Origin: Alistipes putredinis
GTDB taxonomy: Bacteria > Bacteroidota > Bacteroidia > Bacteroidales > Rikenellaceae
Assembly (NCBI GenBank): GCA_022009915.1
Contig: CP091730.1
Span: 62,001 to 126,000 of the forward strand
Length of the DNA: 64,000 bases
Direction: 5' to 3'
A program made the position numbers and the translations under genes. Under the pieces are notes generated by a model that was given only the letters and a program-made list of their open reading frames with translations, did not search any database and was not told the DNA's origin. Positions 21,084-31,253 of the stretch are shown piece by piece; within the stretch, counting starts at the first letter, position 1, and every line of letters starts with the position of its first letter.

Positions 21084-21097
21084 CTTAACCTCCAAAT

Positions 21098-22318
21098 ATG
21101 AAGACTACCGAAAAAGACATCATCGACATATCGGACTACGACTACCCGCTGCCCGAGGACCGGATAGCGAAGTTCCCGACCGAAAAACGCGGAGCATCCA
21201 AACTTCTGGTGTATCGGAACGGCGAAATCGGGCACACCGCATTCGATTCTCTCGAAGACGTACTGCCGAGCGGGGCGCTTTTAGTATTCAACAACACCAA
21301 AGTCGTCAGAGCCAGAATCGTCATGCACAAGCCGAGCGGCGCCCGCATAGAGATACTGTGTCTGGAACCGCACTCGCCCGCCGACTACGAACGGGCACTG
21401 GCCGCAACAGGCCGCTGCCGCTGGAAGTGCATGATAGGCAATCTGAAAAAATGGAAGGAAGGGCCGCTTGAAATCGAGTTCGACCTCAACGGCTCGGCGG
21501 AAAAAGCTGCAAGCACGCAAAACGGAAGAAAAACGGCGTGGTCGAGTTCAGCTGGCAGGCACCCCTTACCTTCGGGCAACTGCTCGAAATATTGGGCCGC
21601 ATGCCGATTCCTCCCTATCTGAACAGAGACAGCCAAGAGATAGACAACACCCGCTATCAAACGGTCTACGCAAAAATCGAAGGGTCGGTTGCTGCACCGA
21701 CGGCCGGACTGCATTTCACTCCCGAAATAATAGAGAAGCTGCGCAAAGACGGCATCGGGAAAGAAGAGGTCACGCTGCACGTGGGAGCAGGCACATTCCT
21801 GCCCGTAAAGGAGCGCAACGCGGCACACCACGACATGCACACCGAGCACTTCGAGGTGAAGGCATCGACGATAAACAACCTTTTAGACAATTACGGCCGG
21901 ATAGTCGCCGTAGGCACCACCAGCGTGCGGACGCTGGAATCACTGACGGCTCTCGGCTGGCGTCTTCACACGGAAGGCTCCGTGCAGCAGCAACGCGAAG
22001 TGGGACAATGGGAGCTTTTACGACATACCGGAGAGTTACACAGGCCGCGATGCCCTTACGGAACTGCGGGACTACATGGCCGCAAACGGACTTAAAAGCA
22101 TAAAGTCGGCAACGCGAATCATGATAGCTCCGGCCGGATTCCGGTTTAGAATCGTAAACTACATAATAACCAACTTCCACCAGCCGAAAAGCACGCTGCT
22201 GCTGCTCATCGCCGCATACGTCGGAGAGGACTGGCGCCGCATCTACGATTACGCGCTGGAACACGACTTCCGGTTTTTGAGCTACGGAGACAGCAGCATC
22301 CTAATCAACGACAGATAA
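21098..22318 (+). CDS. queA: tRNA preQ1(34) S-adenosylmethionine ribosyltransferase-isomerase
   Basis: Transfers and rearranges ribose from SAM to preQ1 at the tRNA wobble position, forming epoxyqueuosine. Recognised by YDYPLPEDRIAKFPTEKR, LLVFNNTKVVRARI, AAPTAGLHFT, HVGAGTFLPV, VGTTSVRTLES and the C-terminal NYIITNFHQPKSTLLLL. About 405 residues. Three or more frames are joined, with breaks near 21500-21530 and 22020-22070. Its ATG is 14 bases from a -7 box, so its leader is very short. The next gene follows after 12 bases. Confidence 0.93.
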
Positions 22319-22330
22319 AAATCCCGAAAC

Positions 22331-24113
22331 ATGTTTCTGCCGACGACAGCAAAAAGAGGTCAAAGCCTTGGGGTGGGATTACATAGACGTAATTCTGTTT
22401 TTCTGGCGACGCCTATATCGACCACCCGAGCCTTCGCGGCGGCAGTCATAGGACGTCTGCTCGAATTCGCGGGATTGCGCGTCGCGATAGTGCCCCAGCC
22501 AAACTGGCGGGACGATTTGCGCGATTTCAAAAAGTTAGGTGCGCCGCGGCTCTTTTTCGGCGTTTCCGCAGGCAGCATGGATTCGATGGTCAATCACTAC
22601 ACGGCAGCCAAACGCCTTCGAAGCGACGACGCATATACGCCGGGCGGCAAGGCAGGATTCAGGCCCGACCGCGCGGTGGCCACGTACACGAAAATACTCA
22701 AAGACCTATACCCGAGCGTGCCTGTAATCATCGGAGGCATAGAGGCTTCGCTGCGCCGGCTTACGCACTACGACTATTGGAGCGACACTCTGCACCCCTC
22801 CATACTGCTCGACAGCGGCGCCGACTTTCTGATGTACGGCATGGGCGAACGGAGCATCGTCGAGGTGGCCCGGGCCATGCGCGGAGGATACAACGCGAAA
22901 GTGCTGCGAACGCTGCCTCAAATGGGATTCGTTGCGGACAAGAGTTACGTGGACTCGCTCGACAAGCAGAGCGTGCTGATGCTGAACTCTTTCGAGCGGT
23001 GCACGAAAAGCGCGGACGCATTCGGGCAGAACTTCGTACAGATAGAGACCCTGAGCAACAGTCTTGTACAGGACCGGATTCTGGTGGAGCCGACCGCAGG
23101 CAGATACGTAGTGATAAATCCGCCCTACCCCACGCTCTCCGAGGCCGAAATAGACCGCAGCTTCGATTTGCCTTACGAGCGCATGCCGCACCCGCGATAC
23201 AACGGCAAGGGAGATATTCCCGCATGGGAGATGATAAAAAACTCCGTTAATATACACCGCGGCTGTTTCGGAGGATGCAGTTTCTGCACCATATCCGCAC
23301 ATCAGGGCAAATTCATCTCTTCGCGCAGCGAGCGTTCGATTCTCTCCGAAGTGGAAAAAATCACGCGCATGCCCTATTTCAAGGGGTATCTGTCGGACGT
23401 GGGAGGGCCGTCGGCCAACATGTACGGAATGGCGGGACGCGATGAGCGGCTTTTGCCGGATATGCCGCCGGCCGTCATGTCTTTTTTCCGAGCAAATGCC
23501 GCAACCTGAATGACGACCACATCCGTCTTTTACGGCTCTACGACAAGATAGACGCAGTAAAGGGAGTTAAAAAAATCGTTTATAGGCAGCGGCATACGCT
23601 ACGACCTTTTCGATGAGAAAAACGGAGGACGCTATTTGGAGCAGGTCGTGGTGCGGCACACTTCGGGACGTCTGAAAGTGGCGCCCGAACATACGGAGGA
23701 CGGCGTATTGAAACTGATGCGCAAACCGCCTTTCGCAATGTTCGAGAAGCTGAATGCCGACTTTCGCCGTATATGCGAGTGTAACGGGCTAAAAATACCA
23801 GTTCATACATTATTTCATATCCAGTCACCCGGGCTGCACCGAAGCCGACATGAGACGTCTGAAACAGAAAACCGGAGCGCTGAATTTCCATTTGGAACAG
23901 GTGCAGGACATGACGCCGACACCAATGACCCTGAGTTCCGTGATGTTCTACACAGGCAAGAATCCGTACACCGGCGAAAAACTTTTCGTGGCTCGCGACC
24001 CAGAGGCCAAACGCAGGCAGAAAAAAACCTGTTTTTCGACTCTCCCTGTCTCCGCGCGGCCGCATCCCAAACGGCATCCGGAGCATCTGAAAAAGAAGAA
24101 ACGCGGTTATTAA
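22331..24113 (+). CDS. YgiQ-family radical SAM protein
   Basis: Radical SAM enzyme of the YgiQ/UPF0313 group. The 4Fe-4S motif is CFGGCSFC in HRGCFGGCSFCTIS, with the family N-terminal domain (GGIEASLRRLTHYDYWSD, MYGMGERSIVE) before it. Function is not established, though the family is widespread in anaerobes. The N-terminus is scrambled by mutually compensating indels (it should read close to MFLPTTAKEVKALGWDYIDV). The frame changes again near 23490, 23575, 23810 and 24025, so the end coordinate is uncertain: one frame stops at 24090, another at 24113. About 590 residues. Confidence 0.85.
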
Positions 24114-24209
24114 CACTCCTGTGTCGAAATCATTTCACAACTTCGAGACCGCAAGTGCTGCCGAAGCGAGACAAATGATTACCTTTACATTCCCAAACAG
24201 CAACAAGAA

Positions 24210-25718
24210 ATGGCTAAAAAATATACTCCGAGACAAAACAGCAACAGCTACGACGCTCTGATTCAGGCGGGAGCAGCGCTGCCGCCGCAGGCCGTAGAAC
24301 TGGAAGAGGCCGTGCTCGGCGCACTGATGCTCGAAAAGGACAGCATCGTGGAGGTTCAGGAATTCCTTATGCCGGAGGCATTCTACAAGGAGGCGCACAA
24401 AATCATTTTCAGCGCCATATCATCGCTCAACGCCGCCCTGAACCCGATAGACATATACACCGTAAACGAATACCTCAAACAGCACAAGCAGCTCGAAGCC
24501 GTCGGCGGCACACAATACCTCATCGCTCTGACGCAAAAGGTCGGTTCGGCGGCGCACATCGTATTCCACGCCAAAATCATCGCCCAGAAATACGTTCAGC
24601 GCGAACTTATCCGAGCCTCGACCGAAATCCAGCGCCGCTCCTACGATGAGGAGAACGACGTAACGGATTTGATAGATTTCGCCGAAGGAGAGATTTTCAA
24701 GGTATCGGAAGGCCACGTGCGCCGGTCGATTCAAAGTTCGAAGGACATCATCAAAAAGACCCTGCTCACAATCGAGGAGGCTTCGAAAAACGACAGCAAG
24801 TTCAGCGGCGTGCCCTCGGGATTCACCTCCATAGACAAGGTTACGCTCGGCTGGCAGGCATCCGATTTGATAATCATAGCGGCCCGTCCGTCGATGGGCA
24901 AGACGGCATTCACGCTGACCATGGCCCGCAACATGGCCGTGCAGCACGACATACCTGTCGCTTTCTTCTCTTTGGAGATGAGCGCCATGCAGCTTATGAT
25001 GCGACTAATCGTTGCGGAATCGGGGCTGGACATGAAAAACATCCGAAGCGGAAACCTCTCGCCCAAAGACTGGCGGCAGATGGAACAGGCGATAAAACCG
25101 CTCGAAGAGGCGCCGCTTTTCATCGACGACACCCCCGCCCTGCCGCTAACCGAGTTCCGCTCCAAGGCCCGACGGCTCAAAACGCACGAAGGCATACAGC
25201 TCATCATAATAGACTACCTGCAACTCATGAGCGGTCCGCAGGAGACCAAAGGCAACCGCGAACAGGAGGTATCGACCATTTCGCGAACCCTCAAAGCCAT
25301 TGCCAAGGAGCTCGAAATTCCGATTATCGCCCTCTCGCAGCTCAACCGCGGCGTGGAGGCGCGAACAGGCAGCAACAAACGGCCGCAGCTCAGCGACCTT
25401 CGCGAATCGGGCGCCATAGAGCAGGACGCCGACATCGTGGCGTTCATCCACAGACCGGAGTACTACAAGATTTTCGTGGACGAGCAGAACATGCCGCTGC
25501 CCCCGGGTTATGCGGAATTCATTCTCGCAAAGCACCGTAACGGCGAAACGACCACCATAGGCATGAAATTCCGCAAAGAGGAGATACGCTTCTCGAACTT
25601 GGACGAGACGGAGTACAGTTTCAGCGATTCGGACTCCATAAACGGTGGCGGTGCTCCCGACGATTCGTACTTCGATTCGCTCAATCCTTCGACAATTTCG
25701 GACGAAGCTCCGTTCTGA
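24210..25718 (+). CDS. dnaB: Replicative DNA helicase DnaB
   Basis: Hexameric 5'-3' helicase of the replication fork. Intact, 502 residues. The N-terminal primase-interaction domain begins LPPQAVELEEAVLGALMLEK; the RecA-like core has Walker A ARPSMGKTAF, Walker B LIIIDYLQLM, and GNREQEVSTISR plus ALSQLNRGVE motifs. The C-terminal tail is acidic and Ser-rich. No intein is inserted. A weak -7 box (TACCTTTA, 24180-24187) lies 22 bases upstream. The comM gene begins 16 bases after its stop, so the two may be co-transcribed. Confidence 0.97.
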   Translation: MAKKYTPRQNSNSYDALIQAGAALPPQAVELEEAVLGALMLEKDSIVEVQEFLMPEAFYKEAHKIIFSAISSLNAALNPIDIYTVNEYLKQHKQLEAVGGTQYLIALTQKVGSAAHIVFHAKIIAQKYVQRELIRASTEIQRRSYDEENDVTDLIDFAEGEIFKVSEGHVRRSIQSSKDIIKKTLLTIEEASKNDSKFSGVPSGFTSIDKVTLGWQASDLIIIAARPSMGKTAFTLTMARNMAVQHDIPVAFFSLEMSAMQLMMRLIVAESGLDMKNIRSGNLSPKDWRQMEQAIKPLEEAPLFIDDTPALPLTEFRSKARRLKTHEGIQLIIIDYLQLMSGPQETKGNREQEVSTISRTLKAIAKELEIPIIALSQLNRGVEARTGSNKRPQLSDLRESGAIEQDADIVAFIHRPEYYKIFVDEQNMPLPPGYAEFILAKHRNGETTTIGMKFRKEEIRFSNLDETEYSFSDSDSINGGGAPDDSYFDSLNPSTISDEAPF

Positions 25719-25734
25719 TAAAAACCCGAAAGCC

Positions 25735-27275
25735 ATGTTCGTAAGATGCCACTCAGCCTGCACTGTCGGAATAGATGCCATTCGCATCGCCGTCGAAAGC
25801 CAATCTAAGCATGGGCATAGGCATGTTTCTGGTCGGTCTGCCGGACAATGCCGTGCGCGAAAGTCAGGACAGGATACGTTCGGCTTTCGAAAATTCGGGT
25901 CTGAAAATGACCGGAAAGCGTTTGGTGGTGAATCTCGCGCCGGCGGACATCCGCAAGGAAGGCTCGGCCTTCGATTTGCCGATAGCCGTTTCGATTCTTG
26001 CGGCGAGCGGACAGATTGCCACCGAGCGGATAGACGAGTACCTTATTATCGGCGAGCTGTCGTTGGACGGAAGCGTCAAGCCCATCAAAGGCGCACTCTG
26101 CATCGCCATGCTCGCTGCCTCGGAGGGCTTCAAAGGCATCATACTGCCCAAAGACAATGCCCCGCAGGCGGCCGTGGTGGAGGGAATCGAAGTCATAGGC
26201 GTAGATAATCTGCGGCAGACGGCCGACTTTCTTTCCGGTCTGCTGACGATAGAGCCGCAGAGCAGGACTGCCGCAGAGCAGGCTCCGGGCTTCTACGGAA
26301 GTTTCGACGAAGATTTCAGCGACGTCAAAGGCCAGAGACACGTCAAGCGTGCTTTGGAAATAGCTGCCGAAGGCGGGCACAATGCGATAATGATAGGTTC
26401 GCCCGGGTCGGGCAAAACCATGCTCGCAAGACGCATGCCCACAATCATGCCGCCCATGAGTACGGACGAGATACTCGAAACCACCAAGATATATTCCGTC
26501 GCGGGCAAATGTCCGGAAGGCGACGCGCTGATTACCAAAAGGCCGTTCCGCGCTCCGCATCATCTGACTTCGCAGGTTGCACTTATCGGAGGCGGCACCT
26601 CGCCACAACCCGGAGAAGTCTCCCTTGCCCACAACGGCATATTGTTTTTAGACGAACTGCCCGAATTCGGGCGCTCGGTGCTCGAAGTGCTGCGCCAGCC
26701 GTTGGAGGACAAGAAAATACTCGTAAGCCGAGCCAAATACAGCATCGAGTATCCGTGCAGCTTCATGCTCATAGCCTCCATGAATCCATGCCCGTGCGGA
26801 TACTACAACCACCCCACGAAGGAGTGTCTGTGCAGCAGCGGCGCGGTGACCAAATACATGAACCGCATATCAGGGGCCGCTGATGGACAGAATAGATTTG
26901 CATATCGAAGTAACGCCGGTGGAAATCTCGCAGATAAGCGGCAGCGGCACCGAAGAGAGCAGCGCCGAAATCAGAGAGCGCGTGATAAGGGCCCGCGAGA
27001 TACAGAACAGACGTTTCGCCGATTTCAAGGGCGTGCATACCAACGCCATGATGAACTCCAAGATGCTGCGCAGGTTCTGTCCGCTGGACGCTTCGGCATC
27101 GGCTCTTCTGAGCAAGGCAATCGAGCGGTTGGGGCTCTCTGCAAGAGCTTACGACAGAATAATCAAGGTCGCCCGCACGATAGCGGATTTGGCCTCGGAG
27201 ACGAACATTTCCGCCTCGCACATAGCCGAAGCGATAAACTACCGCTCACTCGACCGAGAGAGCTGGGGAAAATAA
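25735..27275 (+). CDS. comM: YifB/ComM-family AAA+ ATPase (magnesium chelatase-like)
   Basis: ComM is a hexameric branch-migration helicase that promotes integration of incoming DNA in natural transformation. The N-terminal Lon-like ChlI domain (MGIGMFLVGLPDNAVRES) is followed by the AAA+ core with Walker A IGSPGSGKTMLARR, Walker B LFLDELPEF, sensor MNPCPCGYY and the Mg_chelatase C-terminal domain (RFCPLDASASALL). About 513 residues. Start at 25735 (MFVRCHSACTVGIDAI). Extra bases near 25791 (AAA) and 26876 (GGGG) cause two frame changes; the second corrected join reads RISGPLMDRIDLH. comEC follows 16 bases later. Confidence 0.92.
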
Positions 27276-27291
27276 GCTGCAAGACGGTAAG

Positions 27292-28794
27292 ATGCACAGA
27301 AACAGGATTCATACGGCCCCGATGCTCAGGATTCTGCCGCCGCTCGCGGCCGGAATCCTAATCGGAACCTACTGCGAAATTCCTGTTTTAGCCGCTGTTT
27401 CCATGCTGGCGGCATCTCTTGTCGCCGCCTTTCTTTTCAGAAGCCGGCGCTGGGCCGACATTCCGTTATACCTGAGCATCGCACTGTTCGGCACGGCGGC
27501 CGCATGCGCCCAACGCTGCACTCCGTCTATTCCCGAAGGAAAGCGCAAAATAGAACTGCAAATCACCGCACCGCTGTCGGCCACCTCGTCGCCTCGGACT
27601 CTGCGGACGGAAGCGTGCTGCGGCGCATGGAAAGACAGTGCGGGAGTGTGGCATGAATGCAGGGAGAGAGTAACCCTTTATATCGACACCGCGCACCGCG
27701 CAGATGTCGGCGAACAGATAATCTGCGACGCATTTCTCGGCCCGCTTTCCGACAGTGCTACATCCTACTCGCGTCTTATGAACTCCCGCGGATTTTTCAG
27801 CCGCGCATACGTTCCCGCCTACTCCCGCATAATACGTTCGCAGGTTCGCCCGCACGGCATCGGTGCCCTGTCGTTCAGAATGCAAAAAACCGCAGTGGAA
27901 CGGCTGCGCAGTCTCGGCATGGATACGGAAGCCGAAGGAATCTGTGCGGCAATGACCGCAGGAGACCGCTCGGGTATCGGCCGTGCCGTTCGCAAGGCGT
28001 ATTCCGACACAGGTGCGGCGCATCTTCTGGCCGTATCGGGACTGCATGTCGGCATAGTCTTCACGATAGTCAATGCCCTGCTTTACCTGCTGCCGTTTTT
28101 CAGATACGGGCACATCGTCAAGAACCTTGCCGCCATTATCGCCGTCTGGGCTTTCGTAATCATGAGCGGGCTTGCTCCGTCCGCCGTCAGAGCGGCCGTA
28201 ATGTTCACGGCTCTGCAACTGTCCGCAGCCTCCGGCTCGGCCTACAACTCGGCAAACGCCCTGTGCGCCGCGGCGGTGGTAATGCTCGCCGCAAGACCGG
28301 CACTGCTATTGGATACGGGGTTCCAGATGTCCTTTACGGCCGTGGCGGCGATAATTTTCTGGTTTCCGGCGGCGATGCGGCTCGTTCGGTGCCGATTCAA
28401 GCTGCTCAATGCCTTGTGGGGAACCGTAATGATCGGCATAGTGGCTTCCGCCGCCCTCGCTCCGATAGTCGCATATCAATTCGGCCGCATTCCGCTGACC
28501 GGCTTTCTGCTGGGGCCGGCCCTGATGCTCTCCGCCAATACAATAGTGTTCGTATCGCTGCTCAGGATTGTCCTGCCGCTGCCGCTATTGGCCGGCATTA
28601 CGACGACAGTGCTGTCGTGGGCCGCAGGGTTTCAAAACTCGATAATCCGGACGCTGGCCGAGATGCCGGCCGCAAGCATACCGGTGAATATTCCGCTGTG
28701 GGCAGTACTGACCGTATACGCGGTTCTGATAGCGGCGACCGTCGCATTCCACGTCTTACGCCGCCGGCCCGAACCTTTCATACCAAGCACATGA
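27292..28794 (+). CDS. comEC: ComEC/Rec2-family DNA uptake membrane protein, short form
   Basis: Inner-membrane channel for single-stranded DNA entry during transformation. Intact, 500 residues: N-terminal OB-fold domain between the first hydrophobic helices (residues about 60-170), then the competence domain with HLLAVSGLHVGIVF and 7-8 membrane segments. It ends with an arginine-rich tail directly after the last helix, so it lacks the C-terminal metallo-beta-lactamase domain of Bacillus ComEC. Shorter ComEC forms without that domain are common in Bacteroidota. The next gene starts within its stop codon (ATGA), and comM lies 16 bases upstream. Confidence 0.92.
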   Translation: MHRNRIHTAPMLRILPPLAAGILIGTYCEIPVLAAVSMLAASLVAAFLFRSRRWADIPLYLSIALFGTAAACAQRCTPSIPEGKRKIELQITAPLSATSSPRTLRTEACCGAWKDSAGVWHECRERVTLYIDTAHRADVGEQIICDAFLGPLSDSATSYSRLMNSRGFFSRAYVPAYSRIIRSQVRPHGIGALSFRMQKTAVERLRSLGMDTEAEGICAAMTAGDRSGIGRAVRKAYSDTGAAHLLAVSGLHVGIVFTIVNALLYLLPFFRYGHIVKNLAAIIAVWAFVIMSGLAPSAVRAAVMFTALQLSAASGSAYNSANALCAAAVVMLAARPALLLDTGFQMSFTAVAAIIFWFPAAMRLVRCRFKLLNALWGTVMIGIVASAALAPIVAYQFGRIPLTGFLLGPALMLSANTIVFVSLLRIVLPLPLLAGITTTVLSWAAGFQNSIIRTLAEMPAASIPVNIPLWAVLTVYAVLIAATVAFHVLRRRPEPFIPST

Positions 28795-29963
28795 CACTCC
28801 GAGAATTGGAAATACTTTGCACCCGACAGGCCAGAGAGCAAATCGAGCGGCACATAGAATGCGACCCTATGAAAATCGCGCTCGAAAAACATCTGCCCGA
28901 CGCCCGCCTTATCGCCTCGCAGGTCAAATACCTGCAACGCGCCCGCACCAAACTGCCAGTACTGTACGACGCCCGCTGCGTGATTCCGTCGCTGGCTTTC
29001 GAACAGGCCAGTTCGCAAACTTGCGCCGGATTTCTCGACTGCGGCGGAAAACTCTGCATAGACCTTACATGCGGACTGGGAATAGACGCCATGTATCTGG
29101 CACGCCGCTTCGAAAAGGTAATCTCATTGGAAAGGGACGAGGTGCTGGCGGCGGTGGCAAGAGAGAACTTCGCAAGACTCGGCATAACGAACATCGAGGT
29201 GGTAAACACCTCGGCGGAGGATTTTTCTATCTTCGTTCGGCGCCCATGCCGACCAGATATATGCCGACCCAGACCGGCGCGACGAGAAAGGGCGCAAGAA
29301 AGTACTTCTGCAAGACTGCTCGCCCGACATAGGCGCACTGCTGCCGCAACTGAAACGGGCGGCCGACAATATCGCCATAAAACTATCGCCCATGTTCGAT
29401 ATGGCCGAGGCGCTGCGCATTTTCGGACCGACGGCCGAAGTGAGCGCTCTGTCCGAAGGCGGCGAGTGCAAGCAGGTTTTTGGTAAAGTGCGGAAAGGCG
29501 GTAGCCCAATCGCGGCTCGTCGCCGTTATGGCCGATAAGGACGAAAGCATCCGCTTCGATGCTTCCGACGACGCACCTCGCACAAACGCCGAGTTCGATT
29601 CCTCATTATACCGGTTTTTGATTGTTCCGGACGTAGCGCTGTCGAAAATCAGGTGCGTGGAGAAATATCTCGACAGCATCGGCGCATATTTCTATTCGGA
29701 AAACGGATACGGCTTTTGCACCGAAGCGCCGCGCGAAGTATTCGGACGCATCATGCAGATAGAGAGTATCGAACCGTTCGCGCCCAAAACGCTCAAACGC
29801 CGTCTGCGCGAGCTGGACATAAGACGGGCCGACATCATGCGCCGCGAATTTCCGCTCTCCTGCGACCAGATTGCCTCGCAGGCTCGGCATATCGCAGGGC
29901 GGCACCCTGCGCATCTGCTTTACGAAAATAGGCGGTCAGCTGTTCCAGATTGTGCTGCGTTAG
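28791..29963 (+). CDS. Class I methyltransferase with THUMP-like C-terminal domain
   Basis: N-terminal region ends in SQVKYLQRARTKLP; motif I is CIDLTCGLGIDAMYLAR, and a following segment reads YADPDRRD after correction, which places the catalytic-site motif. The C-terminal part (YFYSENGYGFCTEAP, LRELDIRRADIMRREFPLSC) resembles the THUMP-like domain found with these RNA-associated enzymes. About 390 residues. Frames break near 29235, 29480 and 29885; the corrected end is LGISQGGTLRICFTKIGGQL with TAG at 29961. Translationally coupled to comEC by ATGA. The substrate is unknown but probably RNA. Confidence 0.78.
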
Positions 29964-30240
29964 GCAATGGCCATGAAGCCGAGCATCGAAAGCAGCAGCG
30001 CCAGCAACAACAGAAACAGGAAACTGAGAATAAACGGCACGAGGCATCCCCACTTCTGCTCACCCTGCGGCAGAGGGTCGGAAATAAGAGCGATGACAAG
30101 CCCCACCAGAGGCGTGAACACCAAAGGCTCCAAAAGAACGTCCAGCCGAAGCCTATCTTGCGCTTGCTGCCGACCAGCCCGACCAAAACGTTGAGCAGGC
30201 ATCCGGCCAAAAGCCCGAAAACAAGTATCAGTACAGTCAT
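29960..30240 (-). CDS. Small two-helix membrane protein, unknown function
   Basis: After one shift near 30128 the product is about 92 residues: a hydrophobic N-terminal helix (MTVLILVFGLLAGCLLNVLV), a basic loop (SKRKIGFGW), and after a second hydrophobic stretch (EPLVFTPLVGLVIALISDPL) and a polar turn a long C-terminal helix rich in Leu (FILSFLFLLLLALLLSM). No signal peptidase site or known domain is seen. Its stop codon overlaps the stop of the convergent methyltransferase gene by two bases, which is unusually tight. Confidence 0.6.
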
Positions 30241-30345
30241 ATCTTTATGTAATTAAACACGTTTTTCCTTTGTCGGCATACGGCTTTTTTTGCGTTATGC
30301 CATGCGAACCGGCGGCATGCAGCCTCTGCCGGATGCAAAGAGGAA

Positions 30346-31253
30346 CTATCTTTTCATTCTGTAATAAACGCCCAAAGGCAGATTCTTGGCACCTCGGTCG
30401 GTAAAATAGAGTTCGCCGAACTGCTCGCAGGCCGGCTGCCCGAATGCCTGATTCACCGCACTTTTTGCCAGCAGAGCCGAAAGCCCCATAGAGTAGAGGT
30501 TAAGCACAAGGAAACTGCCGGACGGAGCGAGCAGCGAGGCGCAACAATCGAGCATCTCGCCGATATTCTGTTCGAGTATCCATTTTTCTCCGTCAGGTCC
30601 ACGTCCGTATGCCGGCGGGTCGAGAATTATCCCGTCATACAAACGCCCGCGCTTGACCTCGCGCCGCACGAACTTCAACGCATCGTCCACAATCCAGCGA
30701 ATGCCGTCCATAGAACTCAACTCCATATTCTCGCGGGCCCACTCACCACCTGCTTCACCGAATCCACATGAGTCACCTCCGCACCGGCACTTCGCGCCGC
30801 AAGGCTCGCTCCTCCGGTGTAGGCGAAAAGATTCAAAACACGGGCAGGGGCTCCGCTTCGGCCGATTTCACGGGCACAGTCGTAAATGAAGTTCCAGTTT
30901 TCGGCCTGCTCCGGAAATACGCCCACATGCTTGAAAGAGGTCAGGCCCAACCGCATTTTGAGCTTCATATCCCCATAGGCATACTCCACGGTCCAGCGCG
31001 AAGGCATACCCTCGCGGCATTTCCATTCGCCGCGTTCCTCGCTACGGGCATCCCTGCGGAACACGGCATGCGCCATATCCTCCCACTGCCGCGCCGGCAG
31101 CGTCGGACGCCATATGGCCTGAGGCTCGGGGCGCGAGGTCACATAAGCTCCGAAGCGCTCCAATTTGCAGCCGTCGCCGCTGTCTATCAGTTCGTAATAG
31201 CGCCACCGCGGCGTAAGCAGCTGCGGGGCATCCAATTTATCGTTTCGTTTCAT
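30346..31253 (-). CDS. RlmI-like class I SAM-dependent RNA methyltransferase
   Basis: SAM motif I is VLNLFAYTGGASLAA and the motif IV segment is GIILDPPAYGRGPDGEKW, the arrangement of the PF10672 family related to RlmI (23S rRNA m5C1962). No PUA domain is visible at the N-terminus, so the target may differ. About 300 residues with one shift near 30730 (corrected text near ARENMELSS). Its first 17 bases overlap the end of the U32 gene in another frame, so the two are coupled on one transcript. Confidence 0.83.

Noticed and set aside
24210..25718. An intein inside DnaB, common in some lineages
   Set aside because: The frame is continuous through Walker A and other motifs with no inserted domain.
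30241..30345. A small RNA gene between the RlmI-like and small membrane protein genes
   Set aside because: Short inverted bits near 30310-30330 but no stable terminator or conserved shape.
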